A stretch of 64,000 nt of DNA, from NCBI GenBank assembly GCA_964458265.1, contig CAYWIF010000002.1, positions 1 through 64,000 of the forward strand, given 5' to 3'. Below are positions 52,061-59,484 of the stretch, in pieces. Made by a program: the position numbers and the translations under genes. The stretch is from JAGVSR01 sp964458265. Its GTDB lineage: Bacteria > Pseudomonadota > Alphaproteobacteria > Rhizobiales > Hyphomicrobiaceae. Positions within the stretch are counted from its first letter, which is position 1, and every line of letters starts with the position of its first letter. Under the pieces are notes generated by a model. It had not been told where the DNA came from. It did no database searches and saw only the letters and a list, made by a program, of their open reading frames with translations.

Positions 52061-52075
52061 TAATGAACTGTTGAC
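52061..52075 (-). promoter_or_regulatory. CtrA-like binding site
   Basis: On the minus strand TCAA, seven bases, TTAAC: one mismatch to the CtrA consensus TTAA-N7-TTAAC. It lies 88 bases upstream of the response-regulator start and just after the chpT stop. Confidence 0.5.
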
Positions 52076-52082
52076 GCCGCGC

Positions 52083-52736
52083 TCATCCTGCCGCCGCATG
52101 AATACGAATGTCGACGCCGTCTTTCGCGATCGTGATCGGCATTTCAGCCGTGAGCGCGAGGCGCGACGTGTAGTAGGCCTGGATAGTCATGGCATCGAGC
52201 GCGGGCGCGTCTCTGCCCGTCACGAATTCATTTAAGTGCTGCGGCAGCCTCGCACCGGTACCTCGGCAGACGACATGAAACGCCGGCCGCTCGACGGCTC
52301 CCTCGATCGTCACGTCGATGTCGCCGCCCTTCGGCAGGGCGGTAATCGCAGCGGCAATGATGTTGAGCAGCAGCTTCACCTTGTCTTTGCTCATGTAGCC
52401 GGGCGGACCGCTCCAGTTGAGCCGGTGTTTCGCCTTGCCCTTGCCGTTGACGACGTAGCCACGCGAAATCTTTTCCGCCATTCCAAGGTCGATGAGCGCC
52501 CCGGCAGACCCGCTTGCCCCGAACGCAAAGCGGGCGAACTCCAGGCACACCGAAGCCTGGCTCGTAACATTGCGGATCATTTCGAAGGCATACCGGCGCG
52601 CCTCTTCGTCCTTCTCCTCGTCGTGCAATTGCAAACCGATACTGATCGCGCCGACCGGACCGATGACATCGTGACAGATCTTGCTGGAGATCAGCGCGGC
52701 GATTTCCAGATCGGATGGCACGGCGGCATCGGTCAT
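52083..52736 (-). CDS. chpT: Histidine phosphotransferase ChpT
   Basis: A 217-residue HPt protein that passes phosphate from CckA to CtrA and CpdR in the alphaproteobacterial cell-cycle network. The phosphorylated His is in SSKICHDVIGPVGAI (His 22), inside the dimerisation helix. The second helix has YAFEMIRNVTSQASVCLEFARFAFG. The C-terminal part (about 100-210) has the pseudo-ATPase fold without nucleotide motifs. The ATG at 52736 fits the family. It is next to a single-domain response regulator. Confidence 0.92.
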   Translation of the reverse strand: MTDAAVPSDLEIAALISSKICHDVIGPVGAISIGLQLHDEEKDEEARRYAFEMIRNVTSQASVCLEFARFAFGASGSAGALIDLGMAEKISRGYVVNGKGKAKHRLNWSGPPGYMSKDKVKLLLNIIAAAITALPKGGDIDVTIEGAVERPAFHVVCRGTGARLPQHLNEFVTGRDAPALDAMTIQAYYTSRLALTAEMPITIAKDGVDIRIHAAAG

Positions 52737-52998
52737 GAAAGGCGGTCCTTGAATGCAGAAAGTGGAGCATTAGACAAGCCGAGCACCGAAACGGCCCCGA
52801 ATCGCGCACTTGCCCGGTCCACACCTGCTCTGATACACGGCCCGGTGACTCGTTGAAAGGTCTGCGGCGCAACACGCTGAAACCGCAGGTGTGCTATCGA
52901 CGTCTCGCGAATTAGCCTCGCGCCACTGCCGCGCAGGCGAATCAATATCGGCCTTCGCGCCGCCGCCCTCGCCTCCAATTAGCATTGAGATCGGACCT

Positions 52999-53811
52999 AT
53001 GAAGTTTTCATCGCATGCCGCTCTTGCCGGCGCCCTGCTGCCCGCCGTGATTGAAGCCGCCCAGGTCATTCTGCAGATCCGTGACGCCGGCTTCACGGTC
53101 GATCGCAAATCGGACGATTCGCCGGTCACGGAAGCGGACCATCGCGCCGAGGACATCCTCTCAGCGGCGTTGCGAGCAATCCATCCGGACATCCCCGTCG
53201 TCGCCGAGGAATCCTCCGCTTCCGGATCGGCGCCGCGCATCGGCTCGACCTTCTTTCTGCTTGACCCCCTCGACGGCACCCGCGACTACGCGGCCGGCCG
53301 CGACGACTTTTCAATCAACGTCGGCCTCGTCGATAGCGGGCAGCCGGTGTTTGGATTGATCTACGCCCCCGCTCGCCGCGACTTTTTTCTCACGCTGGCG
53401 CCCGGAGAAGCCATGACCGCAACGGTCGATCCGGCCTCGCCGCCTCATTCCATTGCCGAACTCGGCGGACGCCGGATCGGCGTGCGCGAGGCAGGGCCGG
53501 GCAACCTATCAGCGCTTCTCAGCCGCAGTGAGATCGGTTCCGATTTCGATGATCGCCTCGCCGCTTTAGGTGTGACCACGCGGACCGGCATCAGTTCCGC
53601 CGTCAAATTCGGGCTCGTCGCCCGCGGCGACGCCGACATCTACCCGCGCTTCGGCCCGACGTGCGAATGGGATACCGCTGCCGGCCAAGCCATCGTCGAA
53701 GCGGCAGGCGGCACCATGACGGCGCTCGACGGTTCGCCTATGATTTACGGCAAAGCCGCATCCGGCTTCTTGAATGGATCGTTCGTTGCCCGCGGCCGCG
53801 TCGCCGTTTGA
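52999..53811 (+). CDS. cysQ: 3'(2'),5'-bisphosphate nucleotidase CysQ
   Basis: A lithium-sensitive-type phosphatase that removes phosphate from 3'-phosphoadenosine 5'-phosphate, keeping sulfate assimilation running. The 270-residue protein has the metal motif VAEESSASG, the family signature DPLDGTRDYA (with the Asp residues), and a late WDTAAGQAIVEAAGG. The start was placed at ATG 52999, where the family begins. It is divergent from chpT, with 262 bases between the starts. Confidence 0.92.
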   Translation: MKFSSHAALAGALLPAVIEAAQVILQIRDAGFTVDRKSDDSPVTEADHRAEDILSAALRAIHPDIPVVAEESSASGSAPRIGSTFFLLDPLDGTRDYAAGRDDFSINVGLVDSGQPVFGLIYAPARRDFFLTLAPGEAMTATVDPASPPHSIAELGGRRIGVREAGPGNLSALLSRSEIGSDFDDRLAALGVTTRTGISSAVKFGLVARGDADIYPRFGPTCEWDTAAGQAIVEAAGGTMTALDGSPMIYGKAASGFLNGSFVARGRVAV

Positions 53812-53884
53812 GCGGCATCAAGCCTTGCTGTGGCCTTGTTCGAAACACCGAAAGCCACACTTTGGTAACACTTTCTGGCGATGG

Positions 53885-53900
53885 TTATTGGAGCTTTAAC
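53885..53900 (+). promoter_or_regulatory. CtrA-like binding site upstream of eipA
   Basis: TTAT, seven bases, TTAAC: one mismatch to TTAA-N7-TTAAC. It is 42 bases before the eipA start, in promoter position. CtrA is reported to activate eipA directly in Brucella. Confidence 0.55.
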
Positions 53901-53941
53901 CAGCCGCCTCGGGCGGCATCGATTCGCCGGGTGATCGCTCC

Positions 53942-54802
53942 ATGTCGTCCCGCATAACGTCTCGCACACTGGCCGCAAGCGCACGCGGTCTATTCGCCGC
54001 GCTGGCACTCGCGCCGTTCATGTCCACGACCGCCCTCGGCGTCGACGACGCCTACCGGCCGCCCTCTGAGTCGTATGATCGCGGCTACGAGAGCGGCGCT
54101 GAGGAAGTGTATCGCCCTGCCCCTGATTCATATCGCTCCGGCGGTGGCTACGAACAGGATGAGTCGTACCCCTCACCGGGCAGTGACAGTTTCGGTGGCA
54201 ACCGTTCGACGGCAGGCGTGCCTCCCGCCGCTGGCTACGGCGAACCCTACGCGCCACCTTCCGCCGACGACGGGTTACCCGTACCTCAGGGCCCGGCACC
54301 ATCCGGCTCGATGAGTTCGAGCGGTTATGACAAATCCGAGATCATCGGTGCAGGCCACAGCCTTTTTGGCGGCGTCAGCCAGGGCCTCGCAGAAGCCGTC
54401 GAGTGGGCTTTCCAAAGCCAGGGCCGTCCCAACGGTTACATCCTCGGCGAAGACGCCGGCGGGGCCTTCGTCGTCGGGCTTCGTTACGGCGAAGGCACGC
54501 TCCACTCCAAGCACTTTGGCACACAAAAAGTCTTCTGGCAGGGACCGTCCGTCGGCTACGACGCCGGAGCCGAGGGCTCCAAGACCATGGTTCTGGTCTA
54601 TAATTTGTCCGACCCATCGCAGATGTACGCGCGCTTCGGCGGCGTGCAGGGTGCCGCCTATCTCGTCGGTGGCGTTGGCGTGCAGATTCAAAAGCACGGT
54701 AATGTCACACTTGCGGTCATCAGATCCGGAGTAGGGCTCCGGCTAGGTGCGAACGTCGGGTACATAAAGTATACCCGCTCACCGACCTGGAATCCGCTAT
54801 AA
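53942..54802 (+). CDS. eipA: Envelope integrity protein EipA (DUF1134)
   Basis: A 286-residue periplasmic protein. Residues 1-34 include a signal peptide, then about 90 residues rich in Tyr, Pro, Ser and Gly (repeats of the type AYRPPSESYD and EVYRPAPDSY). The DUF1134 domain follows (about 135-285): GYILGEDAGGAFVVGLRYGEGTL, TKHFGTQKVFWQG-like, and VGGVGVQIQKHGNV. The Brucella member protects the envelope and is regulated by CtrA. The Tyr/Pro-rich insert is longer than in the Brucella protein. It precedes the coiled-coil membrane-protein gene by 167 bases on the same strand. Confidence 0.9.
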   Translation: MSSRITSRTLAASARGLFAALALAPFMSTTALGVDDAYRPPSESYDRGYESGAEEVYRPAPDSYRSGGGYEQDESYPSPGSDSFGGNRSTAGVPPAAGYGEPYAPPSADDGLPVPQGPAPSGSMSSSGYDKSEIIGAGHSLFGGVSQGLAEAVEWAFQSQGRPNGYILGEDAGGAFVVGLRYGEGTLHSKHFGTQKVFWQGPSVGYDAGAEGSKTMVLVYNLSDPSQMYARFGGVQGAAYLVGGVGVQIQKHGNVTLAVIRSGVGLRLGANVGYIKYTRSPTWNPL

Positions 54803-54969
54803 GCGCTTCCGTCGGCGGCCGCGAATTGGCACCGGGCAGGGACGGCACAGCCGCGTGAAGTCGGTTCAGCTGTCCTCCCCAAGGCACGCGGCCGGGGAAC
54901 GGGGTGGCTCGAGGGCCGCCGCACTGCCCCCTGGGCTTCCAAGCCTGCGAGTGGCGGTCTGCGGCACCA

Positions 54970-56334
54970 ATGGGGACAGACGGCGTGATCACCATCCAAT
55001 CGGCAATGCTGGTGGTGCTCGGCTTCTCGATTGCGGGGCTGCTTGCCTGCGCGATTGCGCCGGCCTATCGCCGCCGCGCCGCCCGGCTGGCCACGCTCCA
55101 GTTGAAACGCTCGATGCCGCTGACGGAGACCGAGATCGCGGCCGACAAGGACCGCATTCGCGCCGACTACGCCATTCGCGTCCACAAACTCGAAAGCAAC
55201 CTCGAAGACCTGTCCCTCGAGTCCGCCCGCCAGCTCATCGAAATCAACCGGCGCGATGCCCGCATCAGCGCGCTCGAAAGCGATGTGGCGCGCCTGTCGA
55301 CGATCAATGACGAACACGAGAATGCTCGCCGCGTTCTCGAACTCACCATCACGGACCGCCTCCCGAAGGTCGAGCAGCGCCTAGCCGAAGCCAAGAAACT
55401 CCTCTTCGAGCGCGACCGTGAGATTTCCTCGCTCACGCAGACCGCCCAGCGTCAAGCAATCGCACTCGACGAAGCGACCCAGATTAATACCCAACAGCGC
55501 AACGACATCCATCGCCTGAACGCGACGCTGACGACGCGCGCCGCCCGGCATCGCGACAAGGCCGAAGAGCAGAAACACGAAACCGAAATCGCCTTGCGCA
55601 CGGAGATTGAGGCTTTGCGTGCGCGTGTTCGCGATCAGGCTGACGTCATTACGCGACTTCAATCGGGCTCCGATGACGACCATGCCGGCGCGGAAATGTC
55701 TCGCCTTCGCGCCAGCCTAGCCGAGGCTGAACGCGCGCTCCAAGACGCGCAAATCCAATCCTCACCGCTGGTCACGGGTACCGACGTTGAAACGCGGGCC
55801 CTGCGCTCCACCGTCGAAGACCAGACGACCGAGATCGCGCGCCTGAAGGCCGAGCTTTCGTCATTGAAAGGCGACAAGCCGGACGCCGGTCAAAGTGCGG
55901 AGGGTGACTTGGCGGCACTCACCGCCAAGCTGGCCGCGCTGGAAGCCGAAACGGCCGAGCAGTCGTCCATCATCCTCGGCCTGCGCGCGGAGATCGCGGC
56001 GGGCAATGAGAAACTGGCTCGTCAGGCAGACTTCCACATGGAAGAGATGCAAAAGCGTGCGGCCGGCACCCGGCCGCTGACAACGCCGGCGCCGGCAGAG
56101 GCGTCTCCGCCCGCCGCGTCGCGCCTCTCTCTAGCCGAGCGTATGAACGCGCCGCGGATTGCGACCGTGCAAATTTCGAACGGTTCAACGGGCGCGGCGA
56201 ATGGCAACGAAGCAGCCGACAAGCCGCCAGCTCCAGCCGAAGGCGTGGATCAAACGCCTTCCGAGTCCGCAGGAACACCAAGGCGGCAAAGCCTGTTGCA
56301 GCGGATTACAGGTCTGGAAAAGCCCGTCGCATGA
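54970..56334 (+). CDS. Membrane-anchored coiled-coil protein
   Basis: A 454-residue protein. Residues 10-32 form a hydrophobic helix (AMLVVLGFSIAGLLACAIAPAY) followed by RRRAARLA, so the bulk lies in the cytoplasm. From about 45 to 365 the sequence is heptad-like with Glu, Arg, Leu and Ala, a long coiled coil. The final 90 residues are Pro/Ala/Ser-rich, ending LLQRITGLEKPVA. It resembles other long coiled-coil proteins encoded next to eipA in related genomes, but no function is established to my knowledge. The start at 54970 follows from the membrane helix. Confidence 0.75.
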   Translation: MGTDGVITIQSAMLVVLGFSIAGLLACAIAPAYRRRAARLATLQLKRSMPLTETEIAADKDRIRADYAIRVHKLESNLEDLSLESARQLIEINRRDARISALESDVARLSTINDEHENARRVLELTITDRLPKVEQRLAEAKKLLFERDREISSLTQTAQRQAIALDEATQINTQQRNDIHRLNATLTTRAARHRDKAEEQKHETEIALRTEIEALRARVRDQADVITRLQSGSDDDHAGAEMSRLRASLAEAERALQDAQIQSSPLVTGTDVETRALRSTVEDQTTEIARLKAELSSLKGDKPDAGQSAEGDLAALTAKLAALEAETAEQSSIILGLRAEIAAGNEKLARQADFHMEEMQKRAAGTRPLTTPAPAEASPPAASRLSLAERMNAPRIATVQISNGSTGAANGNEAADKPPAPAEGVDQTPSESAGTPRRQSLLQRITGLEKPVA

Positions 56335-56388
56335 TCGACGGGCAAAAATGAAATGCCCATGCGCAATCGATAGTGCAGGCCCATAGGA

Positions 56389-56925
56389 TCAGTTTTTCAA
56401 CGCTACGAGCACGCCCAGGCTGCGATTGATGATATCGCGCGAAGTTTCCGCCACCACCCGGCGCTTGCCCGGACGGACCGGAATTTCGTAGCCCGTTTCG
56501 AAATACGCCGTCGCCAGCACGCTGTCCGGCAAATCGCCTGGCTTGTGTGCCGGCGTCTTCCGCTTCCGCTTGGAGGCTTGCGCTAGACGCGCCGACTTCC
56601 GAGCGGTCTTCAGCGGCTTGATTTTCACCCCTTCGGCCCGATCAATCTGCACCGCCAGCACCTGAACGGGTACATCGGGAATCTTGCGCGCGACGATGGT
56701 CCGCACGACAGCATGCCGCCTCGCTTGAGCATCGACCGCCGACGCCAACTCAAACTTCTCGACCCGTGACAGCTCGGCATTGAGCGGCGGTGTCTCGCGA
56801 CGCTTCATCTCCGCCGCCAAATCCGCGATGCTGTGAATGAGGAGTGCTGCACAACCCACAAGCGCGCCATTGAACAACACGTATCGTCCAACGGCGCTCC
56901 GGCGATGTTCTGCGCGAATGATCAT
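56389..56925 (-). CDS. Hypothetical protein with one transmembrane segment
   Basis: A 178-residue basic protein that I do not recognise. A hydrophobic helix near residues 14-32 (YVLFNGALVGCAALLIHSIADL) would anchor it, with most of the chain outside. The middle is rich in Lys and Arg (KSARLAQASKRKRKTP). The C-terminus has PGDLPDSVLATAYFETGYEIPVRPGKRRV. ATG 56925 was taken as the start; a GTG at 56943 is an alternative and neither has a clear ribosome site. It converges with the coiled-coil gene, 54 bases apart. Confidence 0.6.
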   Translation of the reverse strand: MIIRAEHRRSAVGRYVLFNGALVGCAALLIHSIADLAAEMKRRETPPLNAELSRVEKFELASAVDAQARRHAVVRTIVARKIPDVPVQVLAVQIDRAEGVKIKPLKTARKSARLAQASKRKRKTPAHKPGDLPDSVLATAYFETGYEIPVRPGKRRVVAETSRDIINRSLGVLVALKN

Positions 56926-57194
56926 TTCGAACGCGACACTCACAAATTGAACTGGCCCGGTTGCAATACCGCAGGTCGCCGGACGTTGCGGCTTATACGT
57001 CGTGTGTAAATGGCGGCGGCAGGCAAATCGAAGCAGAGTAAATGTTCAGAGTTCTGACAATAAACTTTGCGCGTTTCGTCCGGCTGCAAAACCCTGAATG
57101 ACGGAACAACAGTTTAGTTCCGGCAATGTGCAACTTGCAGAGAACCACCATCGGATAGTGCGCCGCCCGCACATTGTCATCACGTCCAAGGCAA

Positions 57195-57881
57195 TTAGAC
57201 GTGCCACCACCACAACAGCGGCGGCACCGCCAGAAACATCAGATAAAGGCCATATACGTCAACGATGTAGCGAAAATACACTCCGGCAAATCCGGCGCGA
57301 TCGCTTGTCCCATCCAGTCTGGCGAACAGATAATCGATCCGGTTGTGGTTAACCGGGCATGCCTTCATCAAATCATTATAGCGGCGTCTGAAATCCTGCA
57401 CCGCGGCTGGGGCCGAAGGTCGCGCGATCCGCAATTCCTGCGCCAGTTCCGAAACCCCAAGCGCGCAGTTGTGCAGGTGATGCGCCTTCATTTTGTAGTC
57501 GCTGAGCGCTTCGAGTAGCCCGAGGATCAATGTGAAAACCGATGAAACAAGCTGAATGAACGTCATCAACCGGTTCGTCGCATCATCGATCTGATCGGCA
57601 TACACGGCCTGCCACACCGCCAGTCCGACGAAATAGAGCGCCACAGTCGATTGCGTGAAGAGCGAAACGGTGGCCTTGCGTTCGAGCCGCTCCGCCGCGT
57701 TGAAGCGCGCCGCCTTTACCAGCCGCATCGTGGCGGCAAGACGTTCGCCTTCCCGTCCGGCCTCCTGTTCCGACGCCCATGCATCGCGCCGCGCGACCAG
57801 GCGATCTTCAACGCGCCTGCCGAACGTCGAGGGCACAGAATCGCTGTGAGCAATGTGAACCATGAGCCTTCGCTGAGCCAC
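57195..57881 (-). CDS. SLATT-domain (two-helix membrane) protein
   Basis: A 228-residue protein with a layout typical of SLATT family 5: an Arg-rich N-terminal helix region (about 40-70), two close transmembrane helices (VALYFVGLAVWQAVYA and LVSSVFTLILGLLEAL), then KMKAHHLHNCALGVSELAQEL and YNDLMKACPVNHNRIDYLFARLDG with the characteristic NHNRIDY. A third hydrophobic segment is at the C-terminus. SLATT proteins are predicted effectors in nucleotide-signalling or reverse-transcriptase-linked defence systems. No such partner is seen here. The start is GTG at 57881 or ATG at 57863. Confidence 0.7.
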   Translation of the reverse strand: MAQRRLMVHIAHSDSVPSTFGRRVEDRLVARRDAWASEQEAGREGERLAATMRLVKAARFNAAERLERKATVSLFTQSTVALYFVGLAVWQAVYADQIDDATNRLMTFIQLVSSVFTLILGLLEALSDYKMKAHHLHNCALGVSELAQELRIARPSAPAAVQDFRRRYNDLMKACPVNHNRIDYLFARLDGTSDRAGFAGVYFRYIVDVYGLYLMFLAVPPLLWWWHV

Positions 57882-57926
57882 GTACGACCCGGCAGGCTTA
57901 GCGCGATTCGGCGGCCCGCTCGCAGA

Positions 57927-58397
57927 TCAGAGGCCGACAGCCCCGAGGATCGACTGCACATCGCTGGTGGAAGGCAAACCGCCGGCGACGGCGAACGCCG
58001 CAACGCCACTGATCACGGCCGCAACCCCCATTGCGAGTGTCCAGGACATGACCGACCGCACACGTTCGAACCGCCGTTCCCGCTTTGCCCGGTCCAGCCA
58101 ACCGTTCACGCGCTCGGTGCTCTCGACGGTTTGCGCAGACTCCGGCCCCCTCCACTCGAAAGAGCCGCCGGGACCGAATGGGTCTTCGTCGGCCACGGCC
58201 CCTGAAGCAACGAGCCGCAAGCCCGGGCGGCCAGTCAGCACGCGATCTATATCTGCGGTCAGGCGGCGCATATCGTCATCGGCTTCATTCAAAACAGTGT
58301 CGGCCCGAACACGCGCAATCTCCGGCAGGGGTGGCGGCACAGTCCGCTGCGCCGCTGCGTCCGGGCGGGAAATATGATTTGAAAATGCATAACTCAT
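57927..58397 (-). CDS. Hypothetical protein with a C-terminal transmembrane helix
   Basis: A 156-residue protein. The first 100 residues are hydrophilic with no motif that I recognise (NEADDDMRRLTADIDRVL suggests a helix). After an Arg-rich stretch (WLDRAKRERRFERVRS) a hydrophobic helix (VMSWTLAMGVAAVISGVAAFAVAGG) follows near the C-terminus. It would be a tail-anchored cytoplasmic protein. It precedes the SLATT gene on the same strand with a 45-base gap, so the two may be cotranscribed. The ATG at 58397 was chosen; the frame is open to 58523. Confidence 0.55.
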   Translation of the reverse strand: MSYAFSNHISRPDAAAQRTVPPPLPEIARVRADTVLNEADDDMRRLTADIDRVLTGRPGLRLVASGAVADEDPFGPGGSFEWRGPESAQTVESTERVNGWLDRAKRERRFERVRSVMSWTLAMGVAAVISGVAAFAVAGGLPSTSDVQSILGAVGL

Positions 58398-58808
58398 GCG
58401 GCGTTCCCCAGCGAAGCGCCGTGGCTCAAGTGTTCCGCAACTGAGATCGAGCAGCGCCCAAAGCATGGCGGCAAAAACACCGCTCTGCTGTCCCCTCCCG
58501 ATCGGGACCACCGGATTTGACATCCGTCAGGTCCACGTACGCCCGGCACTCGAACCTCCGGCTGGCCGCCGCTGTCGGCCATGGAAGTCAATGCGCGCGG
58601 ACCCCTCCATCCACACGCTATCCACAGAATAATCGGAGAACAGCACAGCGACAAGTCCGCAATTGCGTTGCAAAACTCTCTTCGCGGTGGTGGCCAATCC
58701 ACGCCCGCGCCATAAGGGAATCACCAATCGCGGCCCGCTCTGACTTTGCGGGCCACGACAAAGCCGGAGCGCCGGGCCGGCTGCATCCTATGCGGAGGAA
58801 TTCACCAA
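58398..58808. other. 411-base intergenic region without gene
   Basis: It separates two divergent genes. The plus-strand frame 58396-58632 has a poor composition and no ribosome site. Two 9-mers at about 58609-58627 (CCATCCACA and CTATCCACA) are one or two changes from the DnaA box; they are too few to indicate an origin. GGAGG for the next gene stands near 58793. Confidence 0.5.
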
Positions 58809-59393
58809 ATGCTGATGCTCGCCGTCGGAATTCTGCTCTTCCTGGGTATTCACCTGGTCCCGACTTCGCCCGATCTCCGCGACGGTCTGGTCGCCCGCTT
58901 CGGCACGCCGGCCTACAAAATCGTCTTTGCCGTGGCGTCCGCCATCGGCCTCGCACTGATCGTTTTCGGTTATCACAAGCTGCAAGTGAACCCCGGCAAG
59001 AACATCGCGTTCGGCGAACCGCCTGTTTGGCTCAATCACATCACATGGCTGCTGATGCTGCCCGCAATGATTGCCCTCGTGGCCGCCTACGTTCCATCGC
59101 GCATCCGGTCTACCCTGAAGCACCCAATGCTGGTTGCCATCAAGATCTGGGCCCTCGCCCACCTTCTGGTGAACTGGGACCTCGCATCATTTCTCCTGTT
59201 TGGGTCCTTTCTCGCCTACGCCGTTTATGACCGGATCTCAGTGAAAAAGCGCGGTGCGCTCGGTCCGCTCGGCGCCAATAAGGGCGGCCTAGTCGGCGAC
59301 CTCGTCGTGTTGGCCGTGGGCATCGGGCTCTATGGCTTCATGCTCTACGGTGGCCATGCCTGGCTGATCGGAAAGCCGCTTCTGCCCGCTTAG
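58809..59393 (+). CDS. NnrU-family integral membrane protein
   Basis: A 194-residue protein with about six transmembrane helices. The family marks are LGIHLVPTSPDLRDGLVARFG near the N-terminus, WLNHITWLLMLPAMIAL, HPMLVAIKIWALAHLLVNWDLASFLLFG and AVYDRISVKKR. NnrU was first linked to nitric-oxide metabolism in Rhodobacter; the biochemical role is unknown, and no denitrification gene is nearby. GGAGGAATTC before the ATG at 58809 fixes the start. A strong terminator follows. Confidence 0.87.
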   Translation: MLMLAVGILLFLGIHLVPTSPDLRDGLVARFGTPAYKIVFAVASAIGLALIVFGYHKLQVNPGKNIAFGEPPVWLNHITWLLMLPAMIALVAAYVPSRIRSTLKHPMLVAIKIWALAHLLVNWDLASFLLFGSFLAYAVYDRISVKKRGALGPLGANKGGLVGDLVVLAVGIGLYGFMLYGGHAWLIGKPLLPA

Positions 59394-59416
59394 TGCGGCG
59401 CATGCGCGCGAACAGG

Positions 59417-59447
59417 AAAGGCCGCCCCAACGGGCGGCCTTTTCTTT
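59417..59447 (+). terminator. Rho-independent terminator
   Basis: AAAGGCCGCCC (59417-59427) pairs with GGGCGGCCTTT (59432-59442) around CAAC, followed by TCTTT. It ends the NnrU gene and may also serve the convergent transpeptidase gene. Confidence 0.9.
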
Positions 59448-59484
59448 ATTGAATGAGAAAGTGCGCGTTATCCGTCTGCTGCGA

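Noticed and set aside
57098..57352. Plus-strand frame starting MTEQQFSSGN
   Set aside because: It lacks a ribosome site, overlaps the 3' end of the SLATT-like gene on the other strand, and its later part is Arg/Thr-rich without motifs.
58600..58640. Two DnaA-box-like 9-mers (CCATCCACA, CTATCCACA) in the 411-base intergenic region
   Set aside because: Only two imperfect boxes, no AT-rich unwinding element, and no origin-associated genes such as hemE or dnaA nearby.
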